DNA from: Gemella sanguinis ATCC 700632
GTDB taxonomy: Bacteria; Bacillota; Bacilli; Staphylococcales; Gemellaceae
DNA length: 54,903 nucleotides
NCBI RefSeq assembly: GCF_000701685.1
Contig: NZ_JNJO01000010.1
Span: forward strand, 1 to 54,903
Reading direction: 5' to 3'
Positions 1-9,038 of this stretch are shown here, piece by piece. The notes beneath the pieces were generated by a model that saw only the letters and a program-made list of their open reading frames with translations, had not been told where the DNA came from and did not search any database. Within the stretch, counting starts at the first letter, position 1. Each line of letters opens with the position of its first letter. A program made the position numbers and the translations under genes.

Positions 1-19
1 AGGCTTATTTTTTTTGAAA

Positions 20-65
20 AAAAATACCATAACATCAATACTAGCTTGATATTTCGGTATTTTTG
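20..65. terminator. Possible hairpin terminator at left edge
   Basis: An A-rich arm ending in TACC at 28 can pair with GGTATTTTT from 56. Inside it a second short stem, ATCAA at 34-38 with TTGAT at 46-50, extends the hairpin. The T-run after 58 fits termination of a plus-strand gene lying to the left of the window. The gene it would serve is not visible. Confidence 0.4.
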
Positions 66-76
66 TCAACAATCTG

Positions 77-114
77 AAAAATACAGAATTTTAATTAAAA
101 AATTCTGTATTTTT
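77..114. terminator. Bidirectional terminator after the NCS1 permease gene
   Basis: A perfect 14-bp inverted repeat (77-90 with 101-114) surrounds a 10-base loop. The arms begin with A4 and end with T4, so it can act on either strand. It lies 120 bases past the stop codon of the minus-strand permease gene and is the likely end of the licCA operon. Confidence 0.6.
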
Positions 115-233
115 GTTCTTTAATATTTAATTATATTCTTAAGTTATAATAATAATTTTTCAATAACAGCCTTTTTCTTAACCTATTAATGCCGCTATTC
201 AATAATAACCCACGTCAATTATTAAAATTTAAA

Positions 234-1655
234 CTAAACTATTTCAAGATCTTCCCTATCTCTAACCATATATTTTTTAAATAATGTACTAGCTATATAG
301 TATAATACTGCACCAAGGATAGCAGTAAATCCGCTTCCTGTTGTAAATAAAAATATATTACTTTTTATTGAACCATTATATGGGTTATATACAAATAACA
401 TTGTTACTACACATGAGATAAGTATACATAATAATCCAATAATATTATATCCATTACTGTATTTATACGCATCATGCCCTTTTAAATTATAAGCTGATTT
501 TAACGATAGTTTTCTTTTTCTAATAATAAAATAGTCTACTAATATCATACCTATAATCGGACCTTGTACATATGCTGCAAGTGAGATGAAAGCACCAAAA
601 TACTTCTCTACGCCTCCCCATACAGTAAGAACACTTACATAAATCATAGCTATTATAACAAGCAACTTATAACTAACTTTAGGTAATCCACTCTTCACAA
701 TCATACAGTTTACATACGACCCAGTCCCTTGAGTTCCTATATTAGCAAATGCTACTAGTAGTAAACTTAAAAGACCTAATGTTGGAGTCGCTAATACTGA
801 TAACATTGTTGTAGGATCACTTTCATAAGCACCTGTTTTTACAAACATTGCTAAAGTCATAACTCCACCTGTTGCAACAAAGAATGGCGCTACAACACCA
901 TAAGAAAGAGTTGTTCCCCAATATCCGCTTCTTTCTGTTTTAGCTAATCTAGGCATAACTAACGCTTGCGTTGACCAAGAGAATGCAAAAGCAACATTTC
1001 CTTCAGCTGACATCATAAAACGTTCTAGCGCGCTAATTCCTTCTTGATTAACAGGTTTTACAGCTAGTATTTCTGAGAACGGAACAGAAGTTATACTGAT
1101 GAAAAATACTATTACTCCTACCACCAATAATGCTCCTACTAGGAATCTATTAGTCCATTTTATTACTTCTGGTCCCCCTATAGCTATCAGTGTCCCTAAA
1201 ACAACACATAACACACCTAATATAGGATTCCATAAATCTTCATTTAATACTATTCCAAAATTCTTCATTAGATTAATCATTGAAGAAGAAAATAAATTAG
1301 CAGCAACTGCATACCATCCAAAATTTGCCAAACTAATAACAATTGATAATATAGCAACTCCTTTATTTCCTAATACAGCCCTTAACCATATCCATAAATC
1401 TATACCATATCTTACTGCAAAGAAAATTGGTAAGCAACTCACTAATACCCAGATTAAGTTAAAAGCAAAAATATTAATTAACATTTGCTTAAATCCTAAA
1501 AATTGTGCTACATATGCTCCTTGTGTATAACACCATGTTGCAATAGCAAATCCACTTGTTGATAAAAATAAATCCATAAAAGAATATTTTCTTTCATTAC
1601 TTAAAACTGGCACTACTCCAGTAATTGTTTCTCTTTCGATATAACTATTCTGCAT
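234..1655 (-). CDS. NCS1-family (cytosine/purine permease-like) transporter, candidate choline importer
   Basis: A 473-residue integral membrane protein with about 12 hydrophobic segments. The N-terminal sequence and overall hydropathy match nucleobase:cation symporter-1 (CodB-like) permeases, whose known substrates include cytosine, purines, allantoin and thiamine precursors. It is the last gene of an operon with the choline-activating fusion LicC-LicA. Its start overlaps the stop of a one-helix protein gene in a TAATG junction. The pneumococcal lic1 operon has LicB (a different transporter family) in this functional slot, and no LicB-like gene is present here. I therefore infer that this permease brings in choline or a related quaternary amine. 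Family assignment is fairly sure; the substrate is inferred from context only. Confidence 0.8.
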   Translation of the reverse strand: MQNSYIERETITGVVPVLSNERKYSFMDLFLSTSGFAIATWCYTQGAYVAQFLGFKQMLINIFAFNLIWVLVSCLPIFFAVRYGIDLWIWLRAVLGNKGVAILSIVISLANFGWYAVAANLFSSSMINLMKNFGIVLNEDLWNPILGVLCVVLGTLIAIGGPEVIKWTNRFLVGALLVVGVIVFFISITSVPFSEILAVKPVNQEGISALERFMMSAEGNVAFAFSWSTQALVMPRLAKTERSGYWGTTLSYGVVAPFFVATGGVMTLAMFVKTGAYESDPTTMLSVLATPTLGLLSLLLVAFANIGTQGTGSYVNCMIVKSGLPKVSYKLLVIIAMIYVSVLTVWGGVEKYFGAFISLAAYVQGPIIGMILVDYFIIRKRKLSLKSAYNLKGHDAYKYSNGYNIIGLLCILISCVVTMLFVYNPYNGSIKSNIFLFTTGSGFTAILGAVLYYIASTLFKKYMVRDREDLEIV

Positions 1656-1837
1656 TACTTAATTACCTCACTCATACATAATATTATTAACACCAAACTT
1701 ATTATTATTATTATGCTTATTATAATATAACTATCTACCTTAGTGATTCTTTTAGGAAATTTATATTCCTTACTTTCCATTATATCTAGTCTTCTCTCTG
1801 TTTCTTCATATATTAATTCTTCTAGATTTTTACTCAT
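1655..1837 (-). CDS. Small one-helix membrane protein, probable transporter accessory subunit
   Basis: A 60-residue protein with an acidic, helical N-terminus (about residues 1-25), a basic stretch (KFPKRITK) and one long Ile-rich transmembrane helix (about residues 36-58). AGGAG lies about 8 bases before the ATG. Its TAA overlaps the ATG of the downstream permease by one base, so the two are translationally coupled. Tiny one-helix proteins encoded directly before sodium-symporter genes are known as small accessory subunits in several families (for example MetS-type). I infer a similar role with the NCS1 permease. The alternative is an unrelated small membrane peptide. The good ribosome site and coupling make a real gene likely. 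Confidence 0.7.
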   Translation of the reverse strand: MSKNLEELIYEETERRLDIMESKEYKFPKRITKVDSYIIISIIIIISLVLIILCMSEVIK

Positions 1838-1853
1838 TACTATTGACTCCTTT

Positions 1854-3602
1854 TTATTCTAATGCTTCTTTTGCATATAATTTCGTATACTTATACCATA
1901 TGTATAAATATTTACCTACATTTTTTCCTAAGCTGTCTTGATGTAGAGCCCATAAAAACCAGTAAAACGATATAATTGCAGTATATCCTAAATAGGTTTT
2001 TAATTTATCAGGTGTATAACTCTCTCCTAGGTATTCTTTAATAACCTCAATAGCTTCTTCTACCTTATAATCTGAACAAGCAATAAACGTTCCTAAATCA
2101 ACTGCTGGATGCGCCATACCTGAGTACTCCCAATCAATTAAATACATATTATTTTCTTTATCTATTAAAAAGTTAGGGTCATAACTATCACAATGACACA
2201 AACAATATTCTTGATCATCTGATAATTCATTCTTCAGTTTCTCCACCAAGTCTACTAAGTCACTCATATCTTCAAAATCATCTCTATTATTTTCTGCTAG
2301 TAGGTGGCGGAATCCATCGATCTGTTTCCAAATATCAAATTTATACTCTGTTTTTTCACCGCTATTATGTAATAACTTTAGATATTTTAAAGCTTGAGAA
2401 ACATCTTCCTTATTATGATAATCTAAATTTCTAGCATTATCTATATAGTGAGAAATCTTCCAACCTTTCTCATCGATATAAATGTGAGTATTATCTATCC
2501 CTAATTTCTTAGCCACCTCCATTGAAGCAGCTTCACTTTTCCTATTAATATACTCTTCTGTACCTTTACCAGGATGTCTATAAACATATTGTTTCCCCGA
2601 AACAGTAAATTTAAACGACGTATTCGTTAACCCTGCTTTTATTGGACTTATTTGTTCGATTTCTTCTTCTTTGCATTCCAATATATTTGAAATGTTATTT
2701 AAAATTCTAGAATTAGTATTTTTTAGATAATCCTTATCAAACTCTCTTAATTCTTCTAAAGAATCAAACTCTCTTATAACATCCTTACTATATCTTCTTA
2801 TACGTAAATCTAATTCTGATATAAACTTAATATATAAGTCCTCCCACAGCCCTTCTTTTACTGCTTGTTTTTTATACTCTTCTCTAAGAATTGAAGAAAA
2901 CTTATTACTAAATTCTCTATCAAAATATACATGGCCTAACATTACCCAAGTGTCAGATCCGCCTATTTTCGCATCAATTATTCTATCTTTTTTATCAACA
3001 GTTATACAATATTCATCAGTTTCACCTTCTTCATATACAGATGAATAATACCCTTTATAAACATACTTTTCAAATGGGGTTTTTTCAAAGTAATTATCAG
3101 ATGAACAAATGTATGTATTTGATAATTTATCTGCTACTAGAAGCATAGAAGATGTATTGTTATATCTATAATAGTCTTCATTTACAACAATTTCCACTCC
3201 ATATTTCTCTTCTAGATAAAACATCTTTTCTTTCATATAACCAACTACTAATGTTATATCTTTTATACCTACAGAATGTAATTGTTTAATTTGTCTTTCT
3301 ATTAAAACTTCTCCCTTTACATTAAGTAATCCTTTAGGTTTTTCATACGATAACGGAGCAAATCTAGTACTCATACCAGCTGCTAATATTACTGCATTAT
3401 TAACTTTATATGGTTCTAGAGAATCTATTCCATTTTTGGTAATTTTATTATTTTTATCTATTAATCCTTTATCTTTTAATTCTGCAATTACTGAATTAAC
3501 TTTCCCTAATGAAATATTTAAATCCTCAGCTATTTCTCTTTGTGTTTTATTTGAATTTTGTAATAATTTCATTAAAACTTCGAATTCTGATAATTTAATC
3601 AT
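1854..3602 (-). CDS. licCA: Winged-helix / LicC / LicA fusion: CTP:phosphocholine cytidylyltransferase-choline kinase
   Basis: A 582-residue fusion of three modules. Residues about 3-60 form a winged helix-turn-helix with a 'TQREIAEDLNISLGKVNSV' helix pair. Residues about 68-300 are a LicC-type nucleotidyltransferase starting with the LAAGMSTRF loop. Residues about 305-580 are a LicA/choline-kinase fold with the catalytic HCDSYDPNFL and metal-binding IDWEYSG motifs. It should phosphorylate choline and activate it to CDP-choline for the LicD enzymes encoded nearby. I chose ATG at 3602: GAGAGGTG lies 5 bases upstream. The longer frame would begin with a GTG at 3656 that has no ribosome site. 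LicC-LicA fusions are known (Treponema licCA). The added winged helix suggests autoregulation of the operon, which is inference. Confidence 0.88.
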   Translation of the reverse strand: MIKLSEFEVLMKLLQNSNKTQREIAEDLNISLGKVNSVIAELKDKGLIDKNNKITKNGIDSLEPYKVNNAVILAAGMSTRFAPLSYEKPKGLLNVKGEVLIERQIKQLHSVGIKDITLVVGYMKEKMFYLEEKYGVEIVVNEDYYRYNNTSSMLLVADKLSNTYICSSDNYFEKTPFEKYVYKGYYSSVYEEGETDEYCITVDKKDRIIDAKIGGSDTWVMLGHVYFDREFSNKFSSILREEYKKQAVKEGLWEDLYIKFISELDLRIRRYSKDVIREFDSLEELREFDKDYLKNTNSRILNNISNILECKEEEIEQISPIKAGLTNTSFKFTVSGKQYVYRHPGKGTEEYINRKSEAASMEVAKKLGIDNTHIYIDEKGWKISHYIDNARNLDYHNKEDVSQALKYLKLLHNSGEKTEYKFDIWKQIDGFRHLLAENNRDDFEDMSDLVDLVEKLKNELSDDQEYCLCHCDSYDPNFLIDKENNMYLIDWEYSGMAHPAVDLGTFIACSDYKVEEAIEVIKEYLGESYTPDKLKTYLGYTAIISFYWFLWALHQDSLGKNVGKYLYIWYKYTKLYAKEALE

Positions 3603-3664
3603 AAAGCACCTCTCTTTTTGTTCATTTCTTTCGCTTATAATTATTTTTTTGAACACGGCGGTAA

Positions 3665-3696
3665 AAAACTGAGATTTAATTTAATAATTAAATCTC
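3665..3696 (-). terminator. Hairpin terminator of the tarIJ-acyltransferase operon
   Basis: An 11-bp inverted repeat, GAGATTTAATT (3671-3681) with AATTAAATCTC (3686-3696), has a 4-base loop. In the minus direction it is followed by a run of T (complement of 3664-3668). It lies about 105 bases after the stop of the acyltransferase gene and just before licCA, so it separates the two minus-strand operons. No convincing licCA promoter was found between it and 3602, so partial read-through is possible. Confidence 0.55.
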
Positions 3697-3800
3697 AACC
3701 TTAATCATTTTAACATACTTATAAAAAAAAGTCTAATTTATATTAGCTGATTTCCAATACCTTTATCTTAATTTAGTTCACAATTGATAAATTAAACTTT

Positions 3801-4823
3801 TTACTTCACCATAACTTTCTTTATTCCAAAATTAATAAGTTTCGCAAGTATTATACTAACAACCAATACTATTACTGTAAATATAACATCATTTACTTTT
3901 GACGAAAGATAATATCTTCCAAAATACTGTATTACTAACCCATGAATCATATACAACTCAAAGGAGATTCCCCCTAGGGCAGTTAAATATTTATTTTCAA
4001 AATTTATATTTCTTATCAATAATATAAAGTAAAGTGTAAAAATGAGATTATCCATATTTGCTGCTAAAGCATACATGTAACTACTTGTAAAACCAAGTTT
4101 AATTAATACAATATCATAATTATGAAATACAAACATAAGAAGTGTAGTACTAATCATAATTGTGAATAAATTATTATCTATTACTTCATCTATTTTATCT
4201 TTATTTTTTGCCCATACTAGCCCTAAAATAAATGTTAAAATACTATTATACCACCAAAATGAATAATGTAATTTAATAGCTATAATAATATAAATAATAA
4301 TAAACATACTATTAATAATAATAGCTACTCTTTTATTTTCCACAAATTTGAATGATAAATAAAAGAATAAATATATAAGAATTATGACATCTATAAACCA
4401 ACCATTATATATAACTGTTTTTCCAACTGTGAACAGCTTAATAAAATAATCGAAATTAATTGATTCTTTATTCATACCTATTCTATATATCAAATAAATC
4501 ATCCATATGCTTATAAATGGAACTAAAATTTTCAATAATCTTTTTCTAAAAAAATTATCTAAATATGTTTTACTTTTGCTATTTTGAACATATAATCCAT
4601 ATCCTGATAAAAAGAAGAAAATAGACACTATATAACTTCCCATATAAGCAAAGTTAGTGAAAACATCCCCTGTAGTAACCTCTTGTGATAAATGATGTAG
4701 TATTATACCTACAGCTAAAATCCCTTTTAAACCATTAGTTGAAGCTGGATTTAAATAATCTCTTGAATTTTTTGGTAACAAATAAGCAAATCCAGAAATT
4801 ATCAATAAAACAAAAATATCCAT
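3801..4823 (-). CDS. Membrane acyltransferase (acyltransferase-3 family)
   Basis: A 340-residue protein with about 10 transmembrane segments and the early 'ILHHLSQE' motif (His at about residue 42-43) typical of the acyltransferase-3 (OafB/OatA-like) membrane family. These proteins move acetyl or similar groups onto polysaccharides or peptidoglycan from the cytoplasmic membrane. It is the third gene of the tarI-tarJ operon, one base after the tarJ stop, so it is co-translated with CDP-ribitol synthesis. That suggests a teichoic-acid or other wall-polymer target. The target is inferred; the family is clear. Confidence 0.78.
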   Translation of the reverse strand: MDIFVLLIISGFAYLLPKNSRDYLNPASTNGLKGILAVGIILHHLSQEVTTGDVFTNFAYMGSYIVSIFFFLSGYGLYVQNSKSKTYLDNFFRKRLLKILVPFISIWMIYLIYRIGMNKESINFDYFIKLFTVGKTVIYNGWFIDVIILIYLFFYLSFKFVENKRVAIIINSMFIIIYIIIAIKLHYSFWWYNSILTFILGLVWAKNKDKIDEVIDNNLFTIMISTTLLMFVFHNYDIVLIKLGFTSSYMYALAANMDNLIFTLYFILLIRNINFENKYLTALGGISFELYMIHGLVIQYFGRYYLSSKVNDVIFTVIVLVVSIILAKLINFGIKKVMVK

Positions 4824-4824
4824 T

Positions 4825-5847
4825 CTACACTTCCCACTTAAATACTGTTTTAAATGCTGTATTTAAATCGGTTGCAAAAACTCTATGAATATCATTAATA
4901 TTTTTCACAGGAGCTTCTAAATAAATAATATTTTTAAATCTTCTTTCAAATTTTTTATTACTTAGCATTTCTACTGCTTTTTCAAAGTCAACTCTACCAG
5001 AACGAGATGAACCTAATAGTGTTAGACCTTTTTCCAATACATCACGAGTATTAATATTAACATTATATTCACTAACACCCATAAGTACTAAACTACCTTG
5101 TGGTTTTATATATTTAATAATATCATTAATAGCATAACCACTACCATCTCCACCACAACATTCTACACCATGATCAAAACTTAAATCAGCTGGAATATCA
5201 TCAGTAATATATCGTTCTTTCGCAAAACTAAATAATTCTAATTTTTCCCAGTGACGACCTATAACGATAATTTCACAGTTAGGCAAAGTATAGTTGATTA
5301 TATTAGCCATAACATATGCTAAACTACCATCACCTATTATAGCGATTCTATCCTTTTTACTATGAGAGTTTTTCATAAATCTATCCATAGCATGCATACC
5401 AACACTAATAAACTCTGTAATAGCTGCGACACTATCTTCTACACCATCATATGCTACTACTCTATCTTTTGGTAAAGCTACAAATTCTCTCATAAAACCA
5501 TCATATCCACTAGATAAGAAATGTGTTCCACTCATATAATTTTCATAGAATTCTTCATCACTAGCTCTTGGTGGCTGGTTAGGAATCATCACTACTTTTT
5601 GTCCTACTTTATATGTACCAGTAGGGTCAGATATCACAATACCTACACATTCATGAATAAGTGCCATAGGTAATTTTTTAGCTAAAATTTTTGGATCTCT
5701 TTTCCCTTGATAGTATCTTTGATCCGCATGACAAAGAGCCATATAGTTAGGTCTAATAACTATTTTATCTTTATCATTTAAATTTTCTTCATTATATTTT
5801 ACATTAATAAATTTCGGTTTTATCAATTGATATATTTGATTAATCAT
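4825..5847 (-). CDS. tarJ: TarJ: ribulose-5-phosphate reductase (ribitol-5-phosphate dehydrogenase)
   Basis: A 340-residue medium-chain dehydrogenase. The N-terminus 'MINQIYQLIKPKFINVKY' is characteristic of TarJ. A zinc-ligand Cys sits in 'MALCHADQRYYQGKRDPK', followed by an alcohol-dehydrogenase-like core and a nucleotide-binding stretch around 'IAIIGDGSLAYVMANII'. It reduces ribulose-5-phosphate to ribitol-5-phosphate, which TarI activates to CDP-ribitol. It starts one base after the tarI stop and stops one base before the acyltransferase start. In pneumococcus, tarIJ sits in the same lic1 operon as licABC. Here tarIJ forms its own operon directly upstream of licCA. Confidence 0.93.
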   Translation of the reverse strand: MINQIYQLIKPKFINVKYNEENLNDKDKIVIRPNYMALCHADQRYYQGKRDPKILAKKLPMALIHECVGIVISDPTGTYKVGQKVVMIPNQPPRASDEEFYENYMSGTHFLSSGYDGFMREFVALPKDRVVAYDGVEDSVAAITEFISVGMHAMDRFMKNSHSKKDRIAIIGDGSLAYVMANIINYTLPNCEIIVIGRHWEKLELFSFAKERYITDDIPADLSFDHGVECCGGDGSGYAINDIIKYIKPQGSLVLMGVSEYNVNINTRDVLEKGLTLLGSSRSGRVDFEKAVEMLSNKKFERRFKNIIYLEAPVKNINDIHRVFATDLNTAFKTVFKWEV

Positions 5848-5848
5848 A

Positions 5849-6556
5849 TTATTCTTCCTCTAACATACTCTTAGCAATTTTAAGATCCGTTACAGTAGTC
5901 ACTTTAAGATTTGAGTATTCTCCACGAGCTAGCGCTACTTTTTTCCCTTTAATAACAAATATTTTACATGCATCTGTTAATATTTTTTTCTCTTCTGCAT
6001 CTAGTGATGTATATAAGTCTAGGAAGTCTTTACAACGGAAACTTTGTGGAGTTTGTCCTTGATAATAGTGTGCTCTATTTGGAATATTAGTAATATACTC
6101 CCCATTTGTACTTTCAACTATTGTATCTACCGCTTCTACTACTGTATCTACTGCATCACTTTCTTTAGCTAATCTAATATTATCTTTAATTATTCTAAGT
6201 GTAATAAATGGACGAACAGAATCATGTGTAACTACGATATCTTCATCTGTTAGCTCTTTATATTCATTTATTCTTTTAATAATATTTTCAATTGTAGTAT
6301 TTCTATCTACACCACCTGGTGTAATGATTATTCTATCACTAAAAGTAGGAACATATTGTTCAACTAAATCTTCTGCATGTGAAACCCAGTCTTCATGCAC
6401 TCCTACTACTATTCTTTCTATTTCAGGCTCTAATAGAAACTTCTCGATAGTATGAATAATTATCGGTTTATTACCTAAATCTAGAAATTGTTTTGGCATG
6501 TTACTAATTCCCATTCTAGTTCCTGTTCCACCAGCTAATATCCCTGCGTAAATCAT
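5849..6556 (-). CDS. tarI: TarI: ribitol-5-phosphate cytidylyltransferase
   Basis: A 235-residue IspD/TarI-family cytidylyltransferase. The N-terminal CTP-binding signature 'GILAGGTGTRMG' is followed by 'MPKQFL' and 'HDSVRPF', all catalytic elements of the family. With TarJ directly behind it, the product is CDP-ribitol for teichoic-acid synthesis rather than the isoprenoid intermediate made by IspD. The ATG is preceded by AAGGAG at normal distance. It is the first gene of a three-gene minus-strand operon, with a clear promoter at 6610-6638 back to back with the tacF promoter. Confidence 0.93.
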   Translation of the reverse strand: MIYAGILAGGTGTRMGISNMPKQFLDLGNKPIIIHTIEKFLLEPEIERIVVGVHEDWVSHAEDLVEQYVPTFSDRIIITPGGVDRNTTIENIIKRINEYKELTDEDIVVTHDSVRPFITLRIIKDNIRLAKESDAVDTVVEAVDTIVESTNGEYITNIPNRAHYYQGQTPQSFRCKDFLDLYTSLDAEEKKILTDACKIFVIKGKKVALARGEYSNLKVTTVTDLKIAKSMLEEE

Positions 6557-6609
6557 GTTTTTCTCCTTAATTATTTATTTTCTATTTTAGTTTATATTTC
6601 ATCTATCCT

Positions 6610-6638
6610 ATTATATCATATATTAAGATATTCAACAA
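6610..6638 (-). promoter_or_regulatory. Promoter of tarI-tarJ-acyltransferase operon
   Basis: On the minus strand, -35 TTGTTG (6633-6638) and -10 TATAAT (6610-6615) are separated by exactly 17 bases, and the -10 is preceded by TGA. The predicted start lies about 45 bases before the tarI ATG. It is arranged back to back with the tacF promoter, so one regulator could control both arms. Confidence 0.7.
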
Positions 6639-6684
6639 AAAACTTTACAATTTTTAGATATTTTGAGTCGTTATCTTGAAAATA

Positions 6685-6693
6685 TGATATAAT
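6685..6693 (+). promoter_or_regulatory. Extended -10 promoter of tacF-licD-licD
   Basis: TGATATAAT at 6685-6693 is a perfect extended -10 element (TG, one base, TATAAT). No good -35 lies 17 bases upstream, as is common for extended -10 promoters. The start would be about 30 bases before the tacF ATG, which has AAAGGA at 6713-6718. Confidence 0.6.
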
Positions 6694-6729
6694 GTTTAAT
6701 AGAATTTCTAAGAAAGGATTTTTTCTTAT

Positions 6730-8226
6730 ATGAAGAGCATAAAAATGAACGCCTTAGCCTTCATGGGTATACGAATTCTTAATATAATTTTCCCCATCCT
6801 AACTGGAACTTATGTCGCGCGGGTGCTTGATAAGACTTACTACGGGTATTTTAACTCTGTAGATACAATCCTATCATTTTTCTTACCATTTGCTACTTTT
6901 GGAGTTTACACCTATGGCTTAAGAGCTATAAGTAATGTTCGAGATAATAAAAATAAAACTAATAAGGTATTCTCACAACTATTTTACCTTTGTATGTTTT
7001 GTACAATTGTAACTACTGCTATTTACTTTGCAACTTATAATTTATTCTTTGAGAATAATCCTACTCTAAAAAAAATATATTTAGTAATGGGTGTACAATT
7101 AGTCGCTCAAATATTTTCTATAGAATGGGTAAATGAAGCATTAGAAAACTATAGTTTTCTATTTTATAAGACTGCTGTCATTAGAGTATTAATGCTAATA
7201 TCTATTTTTGCATTTGTAAGAGATGAACATGACATCATAATATATACACTTATAATGAGCCTATCCACTGCTTTAAATTATGTAATAAGTTATTTTTGGA
7301 TAAAAAAAGATGTTAAGTTTGTTAGAATTAAAATCAGAGACTTAAAGCCTTTAATTTTACCACTACTAGCTATGCTATTATTTGCGAATGCAAATATGCT
7401 TTATACATTTTTAGACAGAATATTTCTTGTTAAAGCTGGAGAATCGATATACGTTACTTACTATACAATGTCACAAAGATTAGTTACTGTCTTAGCTGGT
7501 GTAATAACAGGGGCTATAGGTGTAAGTTTACCTCGTCTGGGTTATTACTTAGGTAATAATGATCGAGAATCATATACATACTTAGTAAATAAAGGTAGCC
7601 GAGTATTCAATTTCTTTATTATACCTCTAAGTTTCGGTCTAACACTTTTAGGACCACATGCTATCCTACTTTATGGTAGTGAAAAATATGTAGCTGCAGG
7701 TACTCTTACATCATTATTTGCATTCAGAACAATAATATCAGCATTAGATACCATTTTAGGTTCTCAAATTTTATTTGTAAATGGCTTCGAAAAAAGAATA
7801 ACATTATATACCCTATGCACGGGGATACTAAATTTTATAATGAACTTTTTATTATTTCATAATAATATTTTTAAACCTGAATTTTATTTAATTACCACTA
7901 TAATATCAGAAATAGTTTTACTTATTATATACATTACTTTTATTAATAAGAAAAAATTATTTAATCTTAAAAACATATTTAAATATACGCTGAAATATTC
8001 ATTATTTAGCTCTACTTTTTTACTTGTGTATTTTATAGTAAACTATATTTATCCAGCTGAGTTAGTAATTAATCTACGATTTTTAATCAATACAGCTAGT
8101 ATTATTTTATTATCGATATGCTCATACATAATACTACTAGTTATCAATAAAGACAGTGTATTTTTAGAACTATATAACAATTTGTTATCACTGAAAAATA
8201 AATTTACTACAAATAGGAGGTCTTAA
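6730..8226 (+). CDS. tacF: TacF-like polysaccharide flippase (Wzx/MOP family)
   Basis: A 498-residue polytopic protein of the MOP/Wzx flippase superfamily with about 12-14 transmembrane segments. The start 'MKSIKMNALAFMGIRILNIIFPILTGTYVARVL' region is typical of polysaccharide exporters. It is followed at once by two licD genes. This tacF-licD1-licD2 order is the pneumococcal lic2 arrangement, where TacF flips phosphocholine-bearing teichoic-acid precursors across the membrane. That context is the main reason for the gene name. A general Wzx role for the polysaccharide operon at 10-17 kb, which has no flippase of its own, is also possible. Confidence 0.82.
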   Translation: MKSIKMNALAFMGIRILNIIFPILTGTYVARVLDKTYYGYFNSVDTILSFFLPFATFGVYTYGLRAISNVRDNKNKTNKVFSQLFYLCMFCTIVTTAIYFATYNLFFENNPTLKKIYLVMGVQLVAQIFSIEWVNEALENYSFLFYKTAVIRVLMLISIFAFVRDEHDIIIYTLIMSLSTALNYVISYFWIKKDVKFVRIKIRDLKPLILPLLAMLLFANANMLYTFLDRIFLVKAGESIYVTYYTMSQRLVTVLAGVITGAIGVSLPRLGYYLGNNDRESYTYLVNKGSRVFNFFIIPLSFGLTLLGPHAILLYGSEKYVAAGTLTSLFAFRTIISALDTILGSQILFVNGFEKRITLYTLCTGILNFIMNFLLFHNNIFKPEFYLITTIISEIVLLIIYITFINKKKLFNLKNIFKYTLKYSLFSSTFLLVYFIVNYIYPAELVINLRFLINTASIILLSICSYIILLVINKDSVFLELYNNLLSLKNKFTTNRRS

Positions 8227-8231
8227 AGCAG

Positions 8232-9035
8232 ATGAAGAAACTTACTTTAGATGAAGTAAAAAAAATACAACTTGAAATACTTGCTTATATAGACTCATTT
8301 TGCAAAAAAAATAATATTTCATATTTCATTAATTATGGTACACTTCTTGGAGCTGTAAGGCATAAAGGATTTATACCTTGGGATGATGACATAGATATTT
8401 CAATGGATAGAGAACATTACAATATGTTCATAGAAAAATTTAACGAAGATTCTTCTAAATATAAAATTTTGTCCCTAGATACCGACAAAACTTATTTCAA
8501 CAATTTTATAAAAGTCGTTGATACCACTACTAAAATAGTTGATAATAGAAATTATAAAACTTTTTCTTGTGGAGTCTTTGTTGATATTTTCCCTATGGAT
8601 AAATTTAATGATAAAAAAATAATTAATACCTGTTATATTTTGGAAAGCTTGAAGCTACTATCTTTTAGTAAAAGAAAAAATATTATTTATAAAGATAGCA
8701 TTGTAAAAGATATAATTCGCAGTAGTTTCTGGGGCTTGTTTCTTCCAGTATCTCCTAGATTATTTGCAAATATAATTGAAAGAAAAATAATTCAAGATAC
8801 TGATAGAAACGGGAAGTATACTGCATTTATACCATCAAAATTAAAAGAGAAAGAAATCTTTAACGCTCAAATTTTTAATGAGTTTATTGATATGGAGTTT
8901 GAACACTTAACTCTCCCTGCCCCTAAAAACTATGATGTTATCTTAACACAATATTATGGAAATTATCTTGAGCTCCCTCCAAAAGAGAAGCAAATTAATA
9001 TCCATGAATTTGAAGCATATAAAATAGAGGAGTAA
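8232..9035 (+). CDS. licD: LicD-family phosphotransferase (first copy)
   Basis: A 267-residue LicD-family protein. The family's signature region 'YGTLLGAVRHKGFIPWDDD' appears at about residues 36-54, with the DDDID metal-binding cluster used by this nucleotidyltransferase-fold family. In pneumococcus, LicD1 and LicD2 transfer phosphocholine from CDP-choline to GalNAc residues of teichoic-acid precursors in the cytoplasm. It starts 5 bases after the tacF stop with AGGAGG at 8215-8220. The next gene is a paralogue sharing the same N-terminal framework. Which copy modifies which sugar cannot be read from sequence. Confidence 0.88.
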   Translation: MKKLTLDEVKKIQLEILAYIDSFCKKNNISYFINYGTLLGAVRHKGFIPWDDDIDISMDREHYNMFIEKFNEDSSKYKILSLDTDKTYFNNFIKVVDTTTKIVDNRNYKTFSCGVFVDIFPMDKFNDKKIINTCYILESLKLLSFSKRKNIIYKDSIVKDIIRSSFWGLFLPVSPRLFANIIERKIIQDTDRNGKYTAFIPSKLKEKEIFNAQIFNEFIDMEFEHLTLPAPKNYDVILTQYYGNYLELPPKEKQINIHEFEAYKIEE

Positions 9036-9038
9036 GTT

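Noticed and set aside
1099-1530. 143-codon plus-strand frame opposite the NCS1 permease
   Set aside because: It is the antisense of a membrane-protein gene. Its composition mirrors that gene, and it has no ribosome site or family resemblance.
3603-3656. N-terminal extension of the LicCA fusion from GTG 3656
   Set aside because: No ribosome site precedes it, while GAGAGGTG sits ideally before ATG 3602.
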